Below, piece by piece: positions 1 through 10,746 of a stretch of 64,000 nucleotides of DNA. The translations under genes were made by a program, and so were the position numbers. Origin of the DNA: Spinellus fusiger (taxonomy: Eukaryota > Mucoromycota > Mucoromycetes > Mucorales > Phycomycetaceae); contig JALLLS010000012.1 of NCBI GenBank assembly GCA_025094145.1, positions 434,001 to 498,000 of the forward strand, given 5' to 3'. The notes under the pieces were generated by a model. That model saw nothing but the letters and a program-made list of their open reading frames with translations. It was not told the origin of the DNA and did no database searches. The first letter of the stretch is position 1. Each line of letters starts with the position of its first letter.

Positions 1-1491
1 CATCCAAAAAGACTGGGAAGGGTAACTGTCCTGTCCTACAGTGTGTATAATCTTGGTCCTGTATTTCAAGGCCATAGAATTCAATAAAGTGATTTTGTTG
101 TAAATAAAGTTTGTCTCTTCCCTTGAAACATACATAGGACAAGAGGAGAGAATCCATCTCTGAATTTACTGAGATGTTATTATCGTATAGCTTCGATCCT
201 TATAGCTTAAAAATATATAAAAGTAGCCTCAAGATCTATACTATGTAGCTTTGTAAAATATATCCTTTATTCTGTAATAAAGGGCACTAGGGTTATCAAC
301 AAGACCACTAGAGAGATACATCCGTAGTAGTTCGGTCTCTAGCAGGGACAAAGAAATAGAGTATTAGTACAATGGCTAATCTAGGGAAATCAAAGAGGGT
401 ACATGAACAGGAACACAACACGATTTGAGCACAATGAGTAACTAGGCAACTGTTCTTTAAGGAATTCTTTTCTTTCTAGAATGTTGTTGTAGTCTGCATT
501 ACTTTGGTAGTTCTGATTAAGCAAGTGACTTGTGAAGTTTCGTTTTGTTCTCTTCTGTTCGGATATAAATACATGTCAAACACACTGTCTGTTTTTCTCC
601 ATATCTTCTACCCTCTTTATTTTGTTTGCCTTTGTCTGGCATATAAACCAACAGTTGTAATCTGGTGAGTGTTTGTGTATGTTTATTATGTCTTACATGT
701 TGGTCAGTTTCTATTGTATATTCTTTTACTATAATAAGCCCAGTGAATCCGTTACAAAGGCAAAGGCAAGAAGAAGGTGCCAGTGCAAGGGTAATACGAC
801 ATACATAGAGAGTACATTAATACATTTCGAACTAATTATTTTTACTGTTTTATTATTGAAAAGGGGTATTGGCACCTAAAAGGATTGGAGTACAATCCTA
901 CCAAGCTGCCAGCCATTGCCTATGACACAGGAATAAAGGTGAAAGATGCTGCCAAGTTTAAAGGTCATTGTGTTGGTTTGACGAGAGTTTTATATTAATC
1001 ATTGAAAAAAGAGACAAAAGGGTGGAGATCTTCTTATGGTTGATGTTGATAAAATTCGAACATAGAGGGTAAGCATGATTGACCTCTCAACCAATATGAA
1101 AGGCTCTTCTAACAGTTTTCTTTTTTCTTTTTTGTTCTCAAGATCTGCCACACATAACACAAATATCCTCACTGAGGTATTAGTGAATTTCAACAATATC
1201 CGCGCTTGCCAAAGTTGCGGAATTGTTTAGAACAGAGATGTGAATGCATCAAAGGGTATCTATACAGTCACATAAGAATAGATATTCTTATTCATATTAT
1301 ATTATATATCGCCACATCGAAAGTGGTTTCCTTCGGGATTCAGATATTTACAGGTAAATTTACATAATAATCTTTATTTAAGAACTAACATGAATATATT
1401 TCACTTTTTTTGGTCCTTTTCAAATCTATGTCATTTCTAAACAATTGTATTTCGACTATTTCCTTCTATATCCTAAAGACCTCCTGGTGTG
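1..1491 (+). pseudogene. Fanzor (TnpB-like) relic, copy F1, 5' end outside window
   Basis: This is a decayed copy of the sequence at 17,226-18,236, to which it aligns in blocks. Around 880-1000 it encodes a degenerate segment reading EYxPTKLPAxAYxTG followed by a KFKGHxVGLTR block, which resembles the RuvC-II upstream region of Fanzor proteins. At 1190-1250 it encodes an ACQSCG zinc-ribbon half followed by NRDVNASK, the typical RuvC-III motif. The expected Trp before NRD is a TAG here, whereas the sister copy keeps TGG. Stops and frameshifts occur throughout, so no protein is made. The right terminus (about 1452-1491) carries the same inverted-repeat-type end as copy F2 and the non-coding E elements, followed by TA. 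Bases 1-45 resemble the 3' end of the LTR at 38,951-39,439. A 518-bp insertion splits the copy at 179-696. The family call rests on motif recognition only. Confidence 0.6.
179..696. mobile_element. 518-bp insertion in Fanzor relic F1, candidate solo LTR
   Basis: Copy F2 runs continuously through this point, while F1 is interrupted by 518 bp flanked on both sides by the direct repeat ATGTT (174-178 and 697-701). That is a plausible 5-bp target duplication. The insert holds a TATA-box-like GGATATAAATACA about 130 bp before its right end and has no coding potential. A solo LTR or an LTR-like piece is the likeliest reading. Clean TG...CA termini are not evident, so the class is uncertain. Confidence 0.45.
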
Positions 1492-1493
1492 TA

Positions 1494-2600
1494 TAGAAAG
1501 AACTGCCAGTGACAAGTGAATAAATAGAGATAGTAAGCTTACCTTGTAATAAACATCCTGGACTTCCATAAGAGTCAAAGACTATCTATTAGAAGGGAGT
1601 AAGCATCATAGTCATTTCTAGAGTCCCATGTTATTTACCTTGTGTTTCATAGAATGACTAAAAAAATACACTTTAATGCATTCTTGTTTTGCCCTGCAAC
1701 AGTCATAGTCAGTGTGTGGAGGTAAATGCTGATATTCAAATTAAGAACAAATACCCTCTTTGTCTTTTAAATAGACTGTAGATAATGCCATATCCTTTAA
1801 TAGTTTATAATAGTATGCTACTTTAGTCTACTCAGATACTCTTAGTTAATGTCTGCATCTTAAGTTCAATTATTGAGTGTGTTTTTTTCTATAATTGACC
1901 TTTTGACTTTTGATTATCAAAAGACATATCATAATCTGTCTTGTTAACAATGGTTTATATTCATAACAATAGACAGAAGATAAAAATAAACTCACTCCAA
2001 TAGAGACAATAACTCAAGAAGTATACCAACACTCTTCTATTTTGTATGAAAAGAGCTTTTAAATTGCTTTAAATAAAAGTATCTCTTCTTGACTCTTTCT
2101 CTTAATACAACAAAGTATCACCAACCTAGCTGCACTAAATAGACTGTTTTTTCTTATGTTTATATATATATAAATATATTAATTAATCCTTATTTTTACT
2201 TACACTTATAAATCAGAACACTCTTTTAAAAAATACAGGTGAATAAATTATGTAAAACATTTACTATGATGCATGCAAGTCAAACCAACCTTATATTATC
2301 AAGACTAACCTGAAAAGCAGTATATAGAGTCCAAGGCCAAAAAAAAACTTTTTAAAAAGAAAATGTATACATAAATATGTAAAACATAAAACCTCTTCTC
2401 TGCCTTATCTATAATGTCCAATATAATTTTTCAATCTTTAAAATAAAGAAAAGACCAAAGACCAGATTAGGTTAATCACCAATGCTTTTGGAGCTGTATA
2501 AATTAGCCAATTACATGGAGATGTAGCTGCACACACCAAGGTTTTCAGAGAAGCTATTGTTGGAGACCAAAAAAGAAAAAGAAAAGTGCCAACTCATAGT
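1494..2600. other. AT-rich non-genic stretch
   Basis: I see no gene here. Bases 1500-1660 share a diverged block with the interior of element E1 (about 11,190-11,330), so this is probably old repeat DNA. The rest is AT-rich sequence with no recognisable motif. Confidence 0.5.
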
Positions 2601-2601
2601 A

Positions 2602-3959
2602 AAGTGACCCGACAAATGTAATCGACCATTTCAAATTCGGGGCTATTTTTAAACCAAAAATAATAAACATTATTCTTTCTATCTTCATAATAATTCTTTT
2701 TCTCTAATGTCTAACTCATCCAACACCGTGAACATCTTCACTAAGACCACCGAGATGTATGGGAAATAGACGAGCCTCGAGACTCGTTCAGCCATTCTCC
2801 ATGAGGTGCTGAACATGAACAACACTCTGGCCGAGACATCTCATATGTTTAATGTTTCTCCCACCACTGTAAGGGACATTGTGAGACACTTCAAGAAGAC
2901 AGACTCAGTGGTGCCTTCTCCCAAGAGTGTCCGACGAAGAAAGTTGGACGACAGGGCTCTCTGATGGTTGAGAAGAACAATAGTCAGTGATTCTCATCAG
3001 ACCAAGGAGGCCATTAGGGCAAGCATGGCCATCAAGGTATCAGACAAGACTCTGAAGAGGCATCTTGATGAAATAGGGCTTCCACTCTTTCAGTCCAATG
3101 GTGAAGCCTCTTTTCACCAAGAAATATAGGGAGGTAAGGCTCCAGTGGGCCCATGAGCACGTTGGTTGGACCCATGAGCAGTGGCAAGGGGTCATCTGGT
3201 CCGATGAGTCCAGAGTGGAGCTAATGAGCTATGGTAAGGGAATCAGAGTCATCAGGCAGCCTGGTACGGCCTTTGAGCCTAAGAATGTCATAGAAGTAAG
3301 GAAGTTTAGAGGTGGTGGAGTGATATTATGTATTGTTTCAGTGGGGAGGGTGTTGGGAGATGGATCGTAGTGGAGGGTAGGATAAACTTTGACAAGTACA
3401 TCGATGTCTTGGGAGATGTCTACTTCCATGAACTCGAGTCTCTCTCTCTCCTAAACCCTGGAGTCAGTTACAGCCTACAGGATGACAATGATAGACCCTA
3501 TACGATCAAGGAAACTCGTGAATGGAAGGCAGCAATGAGTGTGGAAACTCTTCCTTACTGGCCCTCACAATACTGATCTCAATCCAATTGATCATCTGTG
3601 GGCCCACCTCAAGAAATTTATCAGGAAGTACAGGATGGTGTATTCCACCAAACAGAAGTTGGAGGCTGCCCTGATGCTGGAATGGGGTAAAATATCAAAG
3701 GAGGTGACAGACACCCTCATTGCCAGCATGGGGCGGAGATGCCAGGCCGTCGTTGATGCCAAGGGTGGCCACAGTGGCTATTAGTTAACCTTATAATAAA
3801 ATAACTGTTATGTATTTTAAACACTCTTCTATGTATCTATTGCAAGTTTTATGTCTTTATCTAATGAACTCATAAAGTTATAACACTATTAAGATAAAGT
3901 ATGAATCCAAAAAAGGAAATCTGCATTTAAAACCATCGATTACATTTGTTGGGTCACTT
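2602..3959 (+). mobile_element. Tc1/mariner element with decayed transposase
   Basis: Terminal inverted repeats start AAGTGACCC at the left and end GGGTCACTT at the right, flanked by TA on both sides (2600-2601 and 3960-3961). The transposase reads on the plus strand from about 2710 to 3784. An N-terminal HTH-type region (2710-3090) contains VPSPKS. The catalytic region has WSDES (first Asp) and DDNDRP (second Asp). The third position reads NPIDHLW, so the usual Glu is Asp. The reading frame is broken by in-frame stops near 2770 and 2962 and by frameshifts near 3110, 3330 and 3540. Related copies lie at 36,796, 40,390 and 62,455. This copy cannot encode an active enzyme. Confidence 0.9.
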
Positions 3960-3961
3960 TA

Positions 3962-4380
3962 GTATTAGTAAAAGAATATCCTAACTTCCATATATGCCCA
4001 CAATGTACTACCAAAGCAGCAGCGAATAAAAAAACAGCTTTTAGTCATTGTGATTCACTCTGTCATTAACTATACACTTGTAATGCTCGATAGAGTCATA
4101 GCCACTTGGTTAATATCAACCTCTGCTAAATATATACACATGAATACAGACAATAACAGTAATAGGATCGATTATTTCAAGAGTTTGTGTCTCCACATAA
4201 AAATACGTGTGAATTAGGATTTCAAATCATATTTATTTTTTATCACTAGTGGTAGACCTTTTTGTTTAAATAAAAGAAGCAAAAGATATACCCGGTATAA
4301 ATAAGATTATTTTCAGGCTTGCATATATTTTCTTTTCTGCTTAATTATATATCCTCATCGTCTACAGTTTATATCTACAG
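3962..4380. other. Non-genic spacer
   Basis: AT-rich sequence between the Tc1 element and the LINE stack. I see no gene, RNA or repeat in it. Confidence 0.5.
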
Positions 4381-5196
4381 TTCAAAGTATTTTTATTTTA
4401 TTTTTGGGCGTAATTTGCTATTCGTGCATTGGGCATATTAGCCACCCTATGAGAGCTTTTGAACAATTAAGATATACATATAGACATTTCAAATACAATA
4501 GTGGAAAAATAAATGCAGAGCAAGAAAACAGAAAGATAATAGTACATAAAACCTTTAAATGAGGAGAAAAATGAAGTGAAAAATGAGATGAGAGAAAATG
4601 AGAATTATGAATAGACACCCAAAAGGCCATAAAGTCAGCAAGGAAACCAGGACACCAAAAAGATAACCTTCATCCTGTGGTGATTCGAAATCCAACGTGG
4701 GATACTTAGAGCAACTCGGACAATCCTAAGGACACAGATACAGCAACTACACTAGCAGCTTCTGGATTTGCTAAACGGGTTAAGAATGGGTGGTAGAGGA
4801 GAGATCGGAGGAGAAGTGAGAATACAGCGTCTGTTTCTGAAGGAGTCTTTGCACTCTATGGCGGCGTTGGCGTTCCCGCTCAACACACACATCAGCAGCC
4901 TCAATGATCAAGCTACCAGCTGATGGCTCTACCTTAAAGTCTCGAGTAGACGTGGCTCGATCAATGGCTTGCAGCAGTATTAACAAACTGGGCCAAAGAT
5001 CTCGCCATTTAACAAAAGACTTAACCGTACGCGGCAGAAGATTTATAAAATAATCAATTGGATGAACGTCGTTTGGTAGGGCAGGAGCTAGAAAGAACAA
5101 TAACTTGGAGAGTTCATGGTCAACGAATGTGCATGTGAGGAAGTGGTCCCTGTTAGCCGAAGGGTGACCACATTGGCAAGGAAATAATTTATACAG
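4381..5196 (-). mobile_element. LINE copy A: 3' end of ORF2 and tail, 5' side interrupted
   Basis: The minus strand from about 5196 encodes the C-terminal end of a LINE reverse-transcriptase ORF: LYKLFPCQCG, then RDHFLTC, which is a C-x-C...H-x3-C knuckle typical of LINE ORF2 ends. It continues through FVKWRDLWPSL to a stop near 4780. A tail of about 400 bp follows and ends CTTTGAA without a poly(A) tract. The same tail is found in copy B (5197-5480) and copy C (8144-8630). Upstream continuity is lost because copy B and then a Tc1 element are inserted here. The plus-strand open frames in this region are antisense shadows. Confidence 0.75.
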
Positions 5197-6703
5197 TTCA
5201 AAGTATTTTTATTTTTGGGTGTTGGTTGCTATTCGCGCATTGGGCATATTAGCCACCCTATGAGAACTTTTGAACAATTAAGATATACATATAAACACTT
5301 TCAAATACAAAAGTGGAAAAAATAAATGCAAGGAAAAAAGAAACAGAAGATATGAGTATATAAAACCTCGAAATGAGGGAAAAAATGAAGAGAAATATGA
5401 GAAATGAGAGAAAATGACAATGCAGACATAGACATTAGTTTGAGCCTAATCCCACAAGCTTTCAATAGACCAAAGATGGGTCTATTTACATGTCTTGTTG
5501 GGTGTGTTGATTGTTTCCCTCGACTCCTTCCATGGCTGAGTCAGACCCAAATGCCTGGAGGGCTTCTTTTTCAAGGGTGGCGGGAGGGCTGGTGACTGTG
5601 ACCTTGGCCTTGAGGTCTGCCAGGAGCTTCTCAAAGGCAATGGTGGATAGACGGGGTGTGGCAATGCTTGAGCCAAAGTGGCGAGCAATGCTGTACCCTA
5701 AATGAATGGGGGCACGAAGACAGGTGTTGGACACTCGTTGCTCAAAGAGTTTTTGGGCTATTACAGCCTTGGTGCTATCTGACTCCTGCTGGAGCTTAGG
5801 GTCTGCAATCACCGTTGCAGCTACTGGATCAAAGCTTGTCTGTGGCTTGATCTTTGATTTCTCAAGTTTCTCCTCGAGTTCTTGCTTGAAGCTACCGTGT
5901 ACAAGCAGTGCAATTGTACCCCTTGCTGGGAAGTGGATGTCTATGATCCGTGACTGTTGGATCTTCAGTGATCCCAACATCTTGCGGATCTGGCCGTACT
6001 TGAGGTAGCGGTGACAGGACAAGTATACAAAGTCGTATACTGAGGGCCCAGTAGGCTCTTGTAAGGCCCGAACTGTTTGTGCTCTAAGCACTGCTTTGGC
6101 CTTTGCTGTCTTCTTTGGTGGGAGGCGTTCTTTTTAGCCATGTTGGCATAAGTGACAGTAGCCTTTTCTATGGCATCTGTGGGTTTCACTGTGGGGATGG
6201 GTGTGGGAGTAAGGGCGGGAGGTGATTTGGGTGCATTATCTGCACTCTTGGCATTGATCTGAGCCTGGAGAGATGTAATAAGGTCATCCTTGACCTTGAC
6301 TTGTGCTTCCAATTCCTGGATGCGGAGTCCAATTGTTGCCATTTGTCTCTGAATATCTGACAGAAATGCCATCATCTGCTGGGTGAAGGTATCAGGCTTT
6401 TCTACCTCAGTCATTTGATACTCGTAAGTATTTGCACGAGTGCGCTTACTAAGTAGTCTGGGTTTTCTGCTGTCTGAGTTAGGAATGGTGGTGGCAGTGG
6501 TGGCCTCAGACACAAAGGGTCTGACAGGTGCTGGTACAGGAGGTTGCTTGATGGTTGGTGGTTGGCCAGGATCCTTAGTTGGTGTATCCAATGTGTACTG
6601 TGTACTATGTGGGTGGATGGGGATTGTTGCTGATGGATGGATGTTACTTATGTTGAGTTTTGCGATTTGTATTTTTACTCTTTTGGGGTAATATTGATTA
6701 CAC
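5197..6703 (-). mobile_element. LINE copy B: ORF1-only, non-autonomous, with 17-bp target duplication
   Basis: Perfect 17-bp direct repeats (GGAAATAATTTATACAG) flank this unit at 5180-5196 and 6704-6720. The 5' end lies near 6703, ORF1 occupies 6591-5486 and a shared LINE tail of about 220 bp (5420-5197) follows directly, so ORF2 is absent. The tail matches copies A and C up to about 5420 and then switches to ORF1 sequence. This has the architecture of a half-LINE moved in trans by an autonomous relative. The target was the ORF2 remnant of copy A, since the 17-bp duplicated sequence fits the LYKLFP codons there. Confidence 0.75.
5486..6591 (-). pseudogene. LINE ORF1 (gag-like, RNA-binding) with one frameshift
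   Basis: The ORF starts with MDTPTKDPGQPP, a proline- and threonine-rich leader. A heptad-like segment follows (residues about 60-110, containing IGLRIQELEAQVKVKDDLI), consistent with a trimerising coiled coil, and then a second proline-rich linker. A one-base indel near 6120 shifts the frame. The downstream frame carries QEPTGPSVYDFVYLS and IIDIHFPARGTIALLVH, which resembles the RRM-like nucleic-acid-binding domain of Mucoromycota LINE ORF1 proteins. It ends at 5486 after a charged, helix-rich tail. With the indel repaired the ORF would be about 365 residues. As it stands it is broken. Confidence 0.65.
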
Positions 6704-6717
6704 GGAAATAATTTATA

Positions 6718-8133
6718 CAGTGCAGCTCAAAAATATAAGGGATAATTTTTACATTCCGATATGCTTCTGTAATAGGAAATACTTATTGTTTGTCATAAAA
6801 ACACACACTAAACACAGTGAGACTTGAAAATTGGATGAAGTATAAAGAAGGTCAAAAGGATAATATATAAAAATTTATTGGGTGGAAACCATTAATATCT
6901 AGTGTTTTCACCTGTAAGGGACCACTGAGAACAGGTAGGAAGAAGGTACTAGGTGTTGTGCGAATAAGACGAGATATGGTAGATAGTATATACTGATAGC
7001 AGATATCAGAATGCAGATTTATCTATGATAATTAGATGAGTATTTATACTGATGTCTCTAAGCTACTATCTAATTGCTAAGTATAAAATGCTATACGGAA
7101 AATAAAGGAGTGTTCAAATTAGGTCATCACATCACCCTCGACTTCTATCACAGCTCTACATCTCCGATGCATGATGGCAATGAGGTTGTTGGTGACCTCC
7201 TTGGGGATATTGTTTCATTCTTGGACCAGGAGAGCTTTCAGATCCTGGAGAGTGCTTGCTGGGGTCATCCTCTTCTGAACTGCTCTGTCCAGCTCCTCCC
7301 AAAGATGCTCAATTGGGTTCAAGTTAGGGCTCTGAGAGAACCACCCCTCCATAGTGGCTATGCCTCTCTCATTCTTCCATTTTCTAGTCTCCTTACTAGT
7401 ATGGCAACTGGCATTGTCCTTTTGGAGAACATAGCCTACCACTGGGTTCAGTGCCGAAAAGACGAACCAGCTCGGGGCAATAAGCGTTATCTAAAATACT
7501 AGTGTGTTTGGCACTATTAATGGGCTCCTCCACCGTAACAAGTCTACCAACACCTTCACTAGAGAAAGGAACTCCACACCATCACCTCATCACTACCACT
7601 AAACCTCAACTTCTTGTGCTTGTCGGTGAGGGTAGGCTTTCTGATTACCCTTCAGGAAGACAAGTCGGTTTTCTTCATCATTTTCTGAAATGTTTTCATG
7701 GACACTTGGGTGGCCATTCCCTTAGGAGGCTCCTTTATGCTCTGGAAAGAGTCCCTTGCCACCTCGTGAGAAACTTCTCTCTCATCCTTCTCATTCAAAA
7801 TAGGCTTGTGTCTAAAGCCTCTTTCTGCTTTGAAACAGTCAGTTACCCTATATATCTTCATGATAAGGCTGACAACAGAATCAATGACGCTAAACATGGC
7901 TGCAATGTCCATTTGTCTGGTGCCATTTACAGTGGCCTCGTGAACAATGAGTTTACAAGTAAAATCATCTTTTTTTTTTCTTTTTTCCTATAGGCTTGGT
8001 GGTTTGTTCAGTGGTGTTAGAAATAATGTTATAGCGGAAAAAGAAGAAATGAGAAATATGTAAAAAAAAAGATTTTTTGAGCAAAATTAAGGTCGGAAAA
8101 TGAAAAAGGTTATAGAGTTTACACTGAACATTG
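6718..8133 (-). mobile_element. Tc1/mariner element (DD35E family), degenerate
   Basis: Full-length copy with imperfect inverted repeats starting CAGTG (left) and ending CATTG (right), both flanked by TA. On the minus strand it encodes fragments of the transposase also found at 30,632-32,003. These include the N-terminal DIAAMF HTH block near 7912, then VGYVLQKDNASCH (second Asp) and LNPIEHLWEEL (catalytic Glu) at 7215-7442. Many stops and frameshifts separate the blocks, so it is dead. Plus-strand open frames here (7074-7993) are antisense shadows. It sits between LINE copies A/B and C. Confidence 0.88.
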
Positions 8134-8143
8134 TATAAGAGGA

Positions 8144-8630
8144 GAACGCCGCCATAGAGTGCAAAGGACTCCTTCAGCAACAGATGCTGTATTCTCACTT
8201 CTCTTCCGATCTCTCTTCTACCACCCATTCTTAACCCGTTTAGCAAATCCAGAAGCTGCTAGTGTAGTTGCTGTATTTGTGTCCTCAGGATTGTCCGAGT
8301 TGCTCTAAGTATCCCACGTTGGATTTCGAATCACCACAGGATGAAGGTTATCTTTTTGGTGTCCTGGTTTCCTTGCTGACTTTATGGCCTTTTGGGTGTC
8401 TATTCATAATTCTCATCTTCTCTCATCTCATTTTTCACTTCATTTTTCTCCTCATTTAAAGGTTTTATGTACTATTATCTTTCTGTTTTCTTCCTCTGCA
8501 TTTATTTTTCCACTATTGTATTTGAAATGTCTATATGTATATCTTAATTGTTCAAAAGCTCTCATAGGGTGGCTAATATGCCCAATGCACGAATAGCAAA
8601 TCACGCCCAAAAATAAAAATACTTTGAACT
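8144..8630 (+). mobile_element. LINE copy C: 5'-truncated 3' end, opposite orientation to copy A
   Basis: This is an inverted copy of about 4381-4870: it starts in the C-terminal coding end of ORF2 (GCCGCCATAGAGTGC) and runs to the shared ACTTTGAACT terminus. Identity to copy A looks above 90 percent by eye. It begins about 10 bp beyond the Tc1 right end, so copies A and C face each other with their 5' sides across the Tc1 insertion. It encodes nothing functional. Confidence 0.8.
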
Positions 8631-8639
8631 ATATAAGAG

Positions 8640-10744
8640 AAGATGGTAAAAGGATAAAAATAAAATGGAGATTGGCATGGACTGATAGAGACCAGAATAA
8701 ATCCATGATATTTAAAATTTTAAAGTATGTTTGTAACTAAAAAAATGTATCTTTTTATTTTCTATTGATATATTGATATATATTTAGGGAATTCATAAAG
8801 TTATATCAATTTAAGATAAATAGTGAAAATTAAAAGGATATATTTTAAAAGGACCACTCTTTATTATTATTGTTATTATTTATTTCAGGAAATAAATAAG
8901 CAATAAATAGTTTATCTGGTCAGAATTAATGAAAATAAAATAAAATAATATTTAATTGCATAGTTGAAAAGTAAAACATATATGTCCAGTCATATTCATA
9001 TAGTCGTTATATTCATAGAATCAGAAACAATCGGCATTTAGAGTTGATATAAAGCATCTGACATTATATTTAAAGTCAGAAATTGATTTTGAATGATTCC
9101 ATCTCATATTACCAATAATATCTCTTTTTTTTTAAAAAAAATAAAATGAAAATAAGAGTTACCTTCGATGTAATGCATAATTGGTTTTGGCATAGAAAAT
9201 AAAGGTGATAATTTTTTAAATGATTCTATAGATATTGACTAAGTAACCGATTTTAATATTTTAAATTACTTTTTTTTTGGAGAAATTCAAAGGAAGGCAT
9301 TAGTTTGCAGAGATTCTTTGGCAATAAAAAGAGAGGGTGGAGTCTAGAGCTGGAGTCGGAACTGGAGTTGGTTCAGGTTTTGGGTTTTGTGGTCTTGGTC
9401 CGTCGGGTAGTTCCAAAAGATTGTTGATTACAATCTGAGAATTCTATAATATATCTAAGAATTGTCATACTATAGAAATGTTTAAGATAAGTAAAGAAAA
9501 GTACTGTTTAATTTAGGTAAATAGTTTATAGTTTTTGTCCCAAGTAATGTAAACTTAAAGATGATATGTTTTTATGTATTAAAGAAAATTGAAATAAATA
9601 TTAGAATAAACTTACCTGTAGCCTTTTGATGTCAATAAATCAGTTTCTAATATCTCAAAAATTTGCTAGTCAAGGTAAGAATAGACCTAAGAAATTATAA
9701 AAATGGGAGTGAAGTTATGTGTGCAGTTTTTATATCAAAATGATATATATATATGCTATTGTAAATCCCATAGCTTAGTAAAATTGAATGGTAAAACAAA
9801 GATAAGACATTAGAAAACCCTCAGGGTTCAAAACAATCGATATAAAATCAAGATCGAATAAAATGCTTGATCTTTTTTCCTATTTCTTACAATTCAAAAT
9901 TATTATTATCCTTACAGGTGTAAACTATCCAAAATAAATTATAGAATAAACAATCACTACTATAGATATATCCGTTGTTCAGTACAAAGGGATGATTATT
10001 TAAAGTATTAAAAGATCAATTTATAAAAAGAAATACGATTGAAGGTTATAGCAAGTGATATGGAAATATAAAGCCTACCAACCTTAAAGAAATGATTGTT
10101 AAAACATGAATATAATTTTTTACTATATATAATTAAATAATCAATATAGATTCCTCTTTTCCTGAAATTATATTGTAGGAAAAATGAATGGAAACTATTA
10201 TTTAGATCATCTCATCTAAAGTACTCATATTTCTTGATTATATGTGTCTTATTGACTATATAAGCTATAATTCACGGAGTGCCTGTGTTACAAAGAAGTG
10301 TCTGAGAAGGGGTAACTTAACGACAGGAGAGAAAACAGTTTTACTTGAATCAATGTTCTCTTATATCTTTTATAGAATAGCTTATTAAAACATGTTATCT
10401 TAAATTATTGAGGTGTGTTTTTTTGTTTTTGTTTTTTGTTTAAAAAAAAAGGTTATCTTAATGTCATCAAGCAGAAAGATCTTAGAATAGGAAAAACATA
10501 CTATCTCTAAACCTTAAATAATCTGTCTTATCAGTGTAATAAAATATTAACTACTAGGCAACGTGTTAATAGCATTTAATTTTATCCTTACTTTCCTGTA
10601 TGGAATCAACGCAAGACAGTAAGATAATTCTATTAATCTAAGAGGGGTCGTGAAGTACTACTTATCGCTTGACCCCTTATATGCACGATTTATACTTCTC
10701 AAAATAGAAGGCGCATTTTCATGATAAGCTTTGTCAAGAGTATC
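8640..10744. other. AT-rich non-genic region
   Basis: About 2.1 kb with long A/T runs. I see no gene, RNA or recognisable element. A G-rich imperfect repeat (GGAGTTGG-like) at 9340-9400 is the only compositional feature. The small minus-strand frame at 10,658-10,897 shows no family resemblance and overlaps element E1. Confidence 0.5.
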
Positions 10745-10746
10745 TA

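Noticed and set aside
7074..7993. Two long plus-strand open frames (142 and 163 residues)
   Set aside because: Both are antisense to the degenerate Tc1 transposase on the minus strand, which carries the family motifs.
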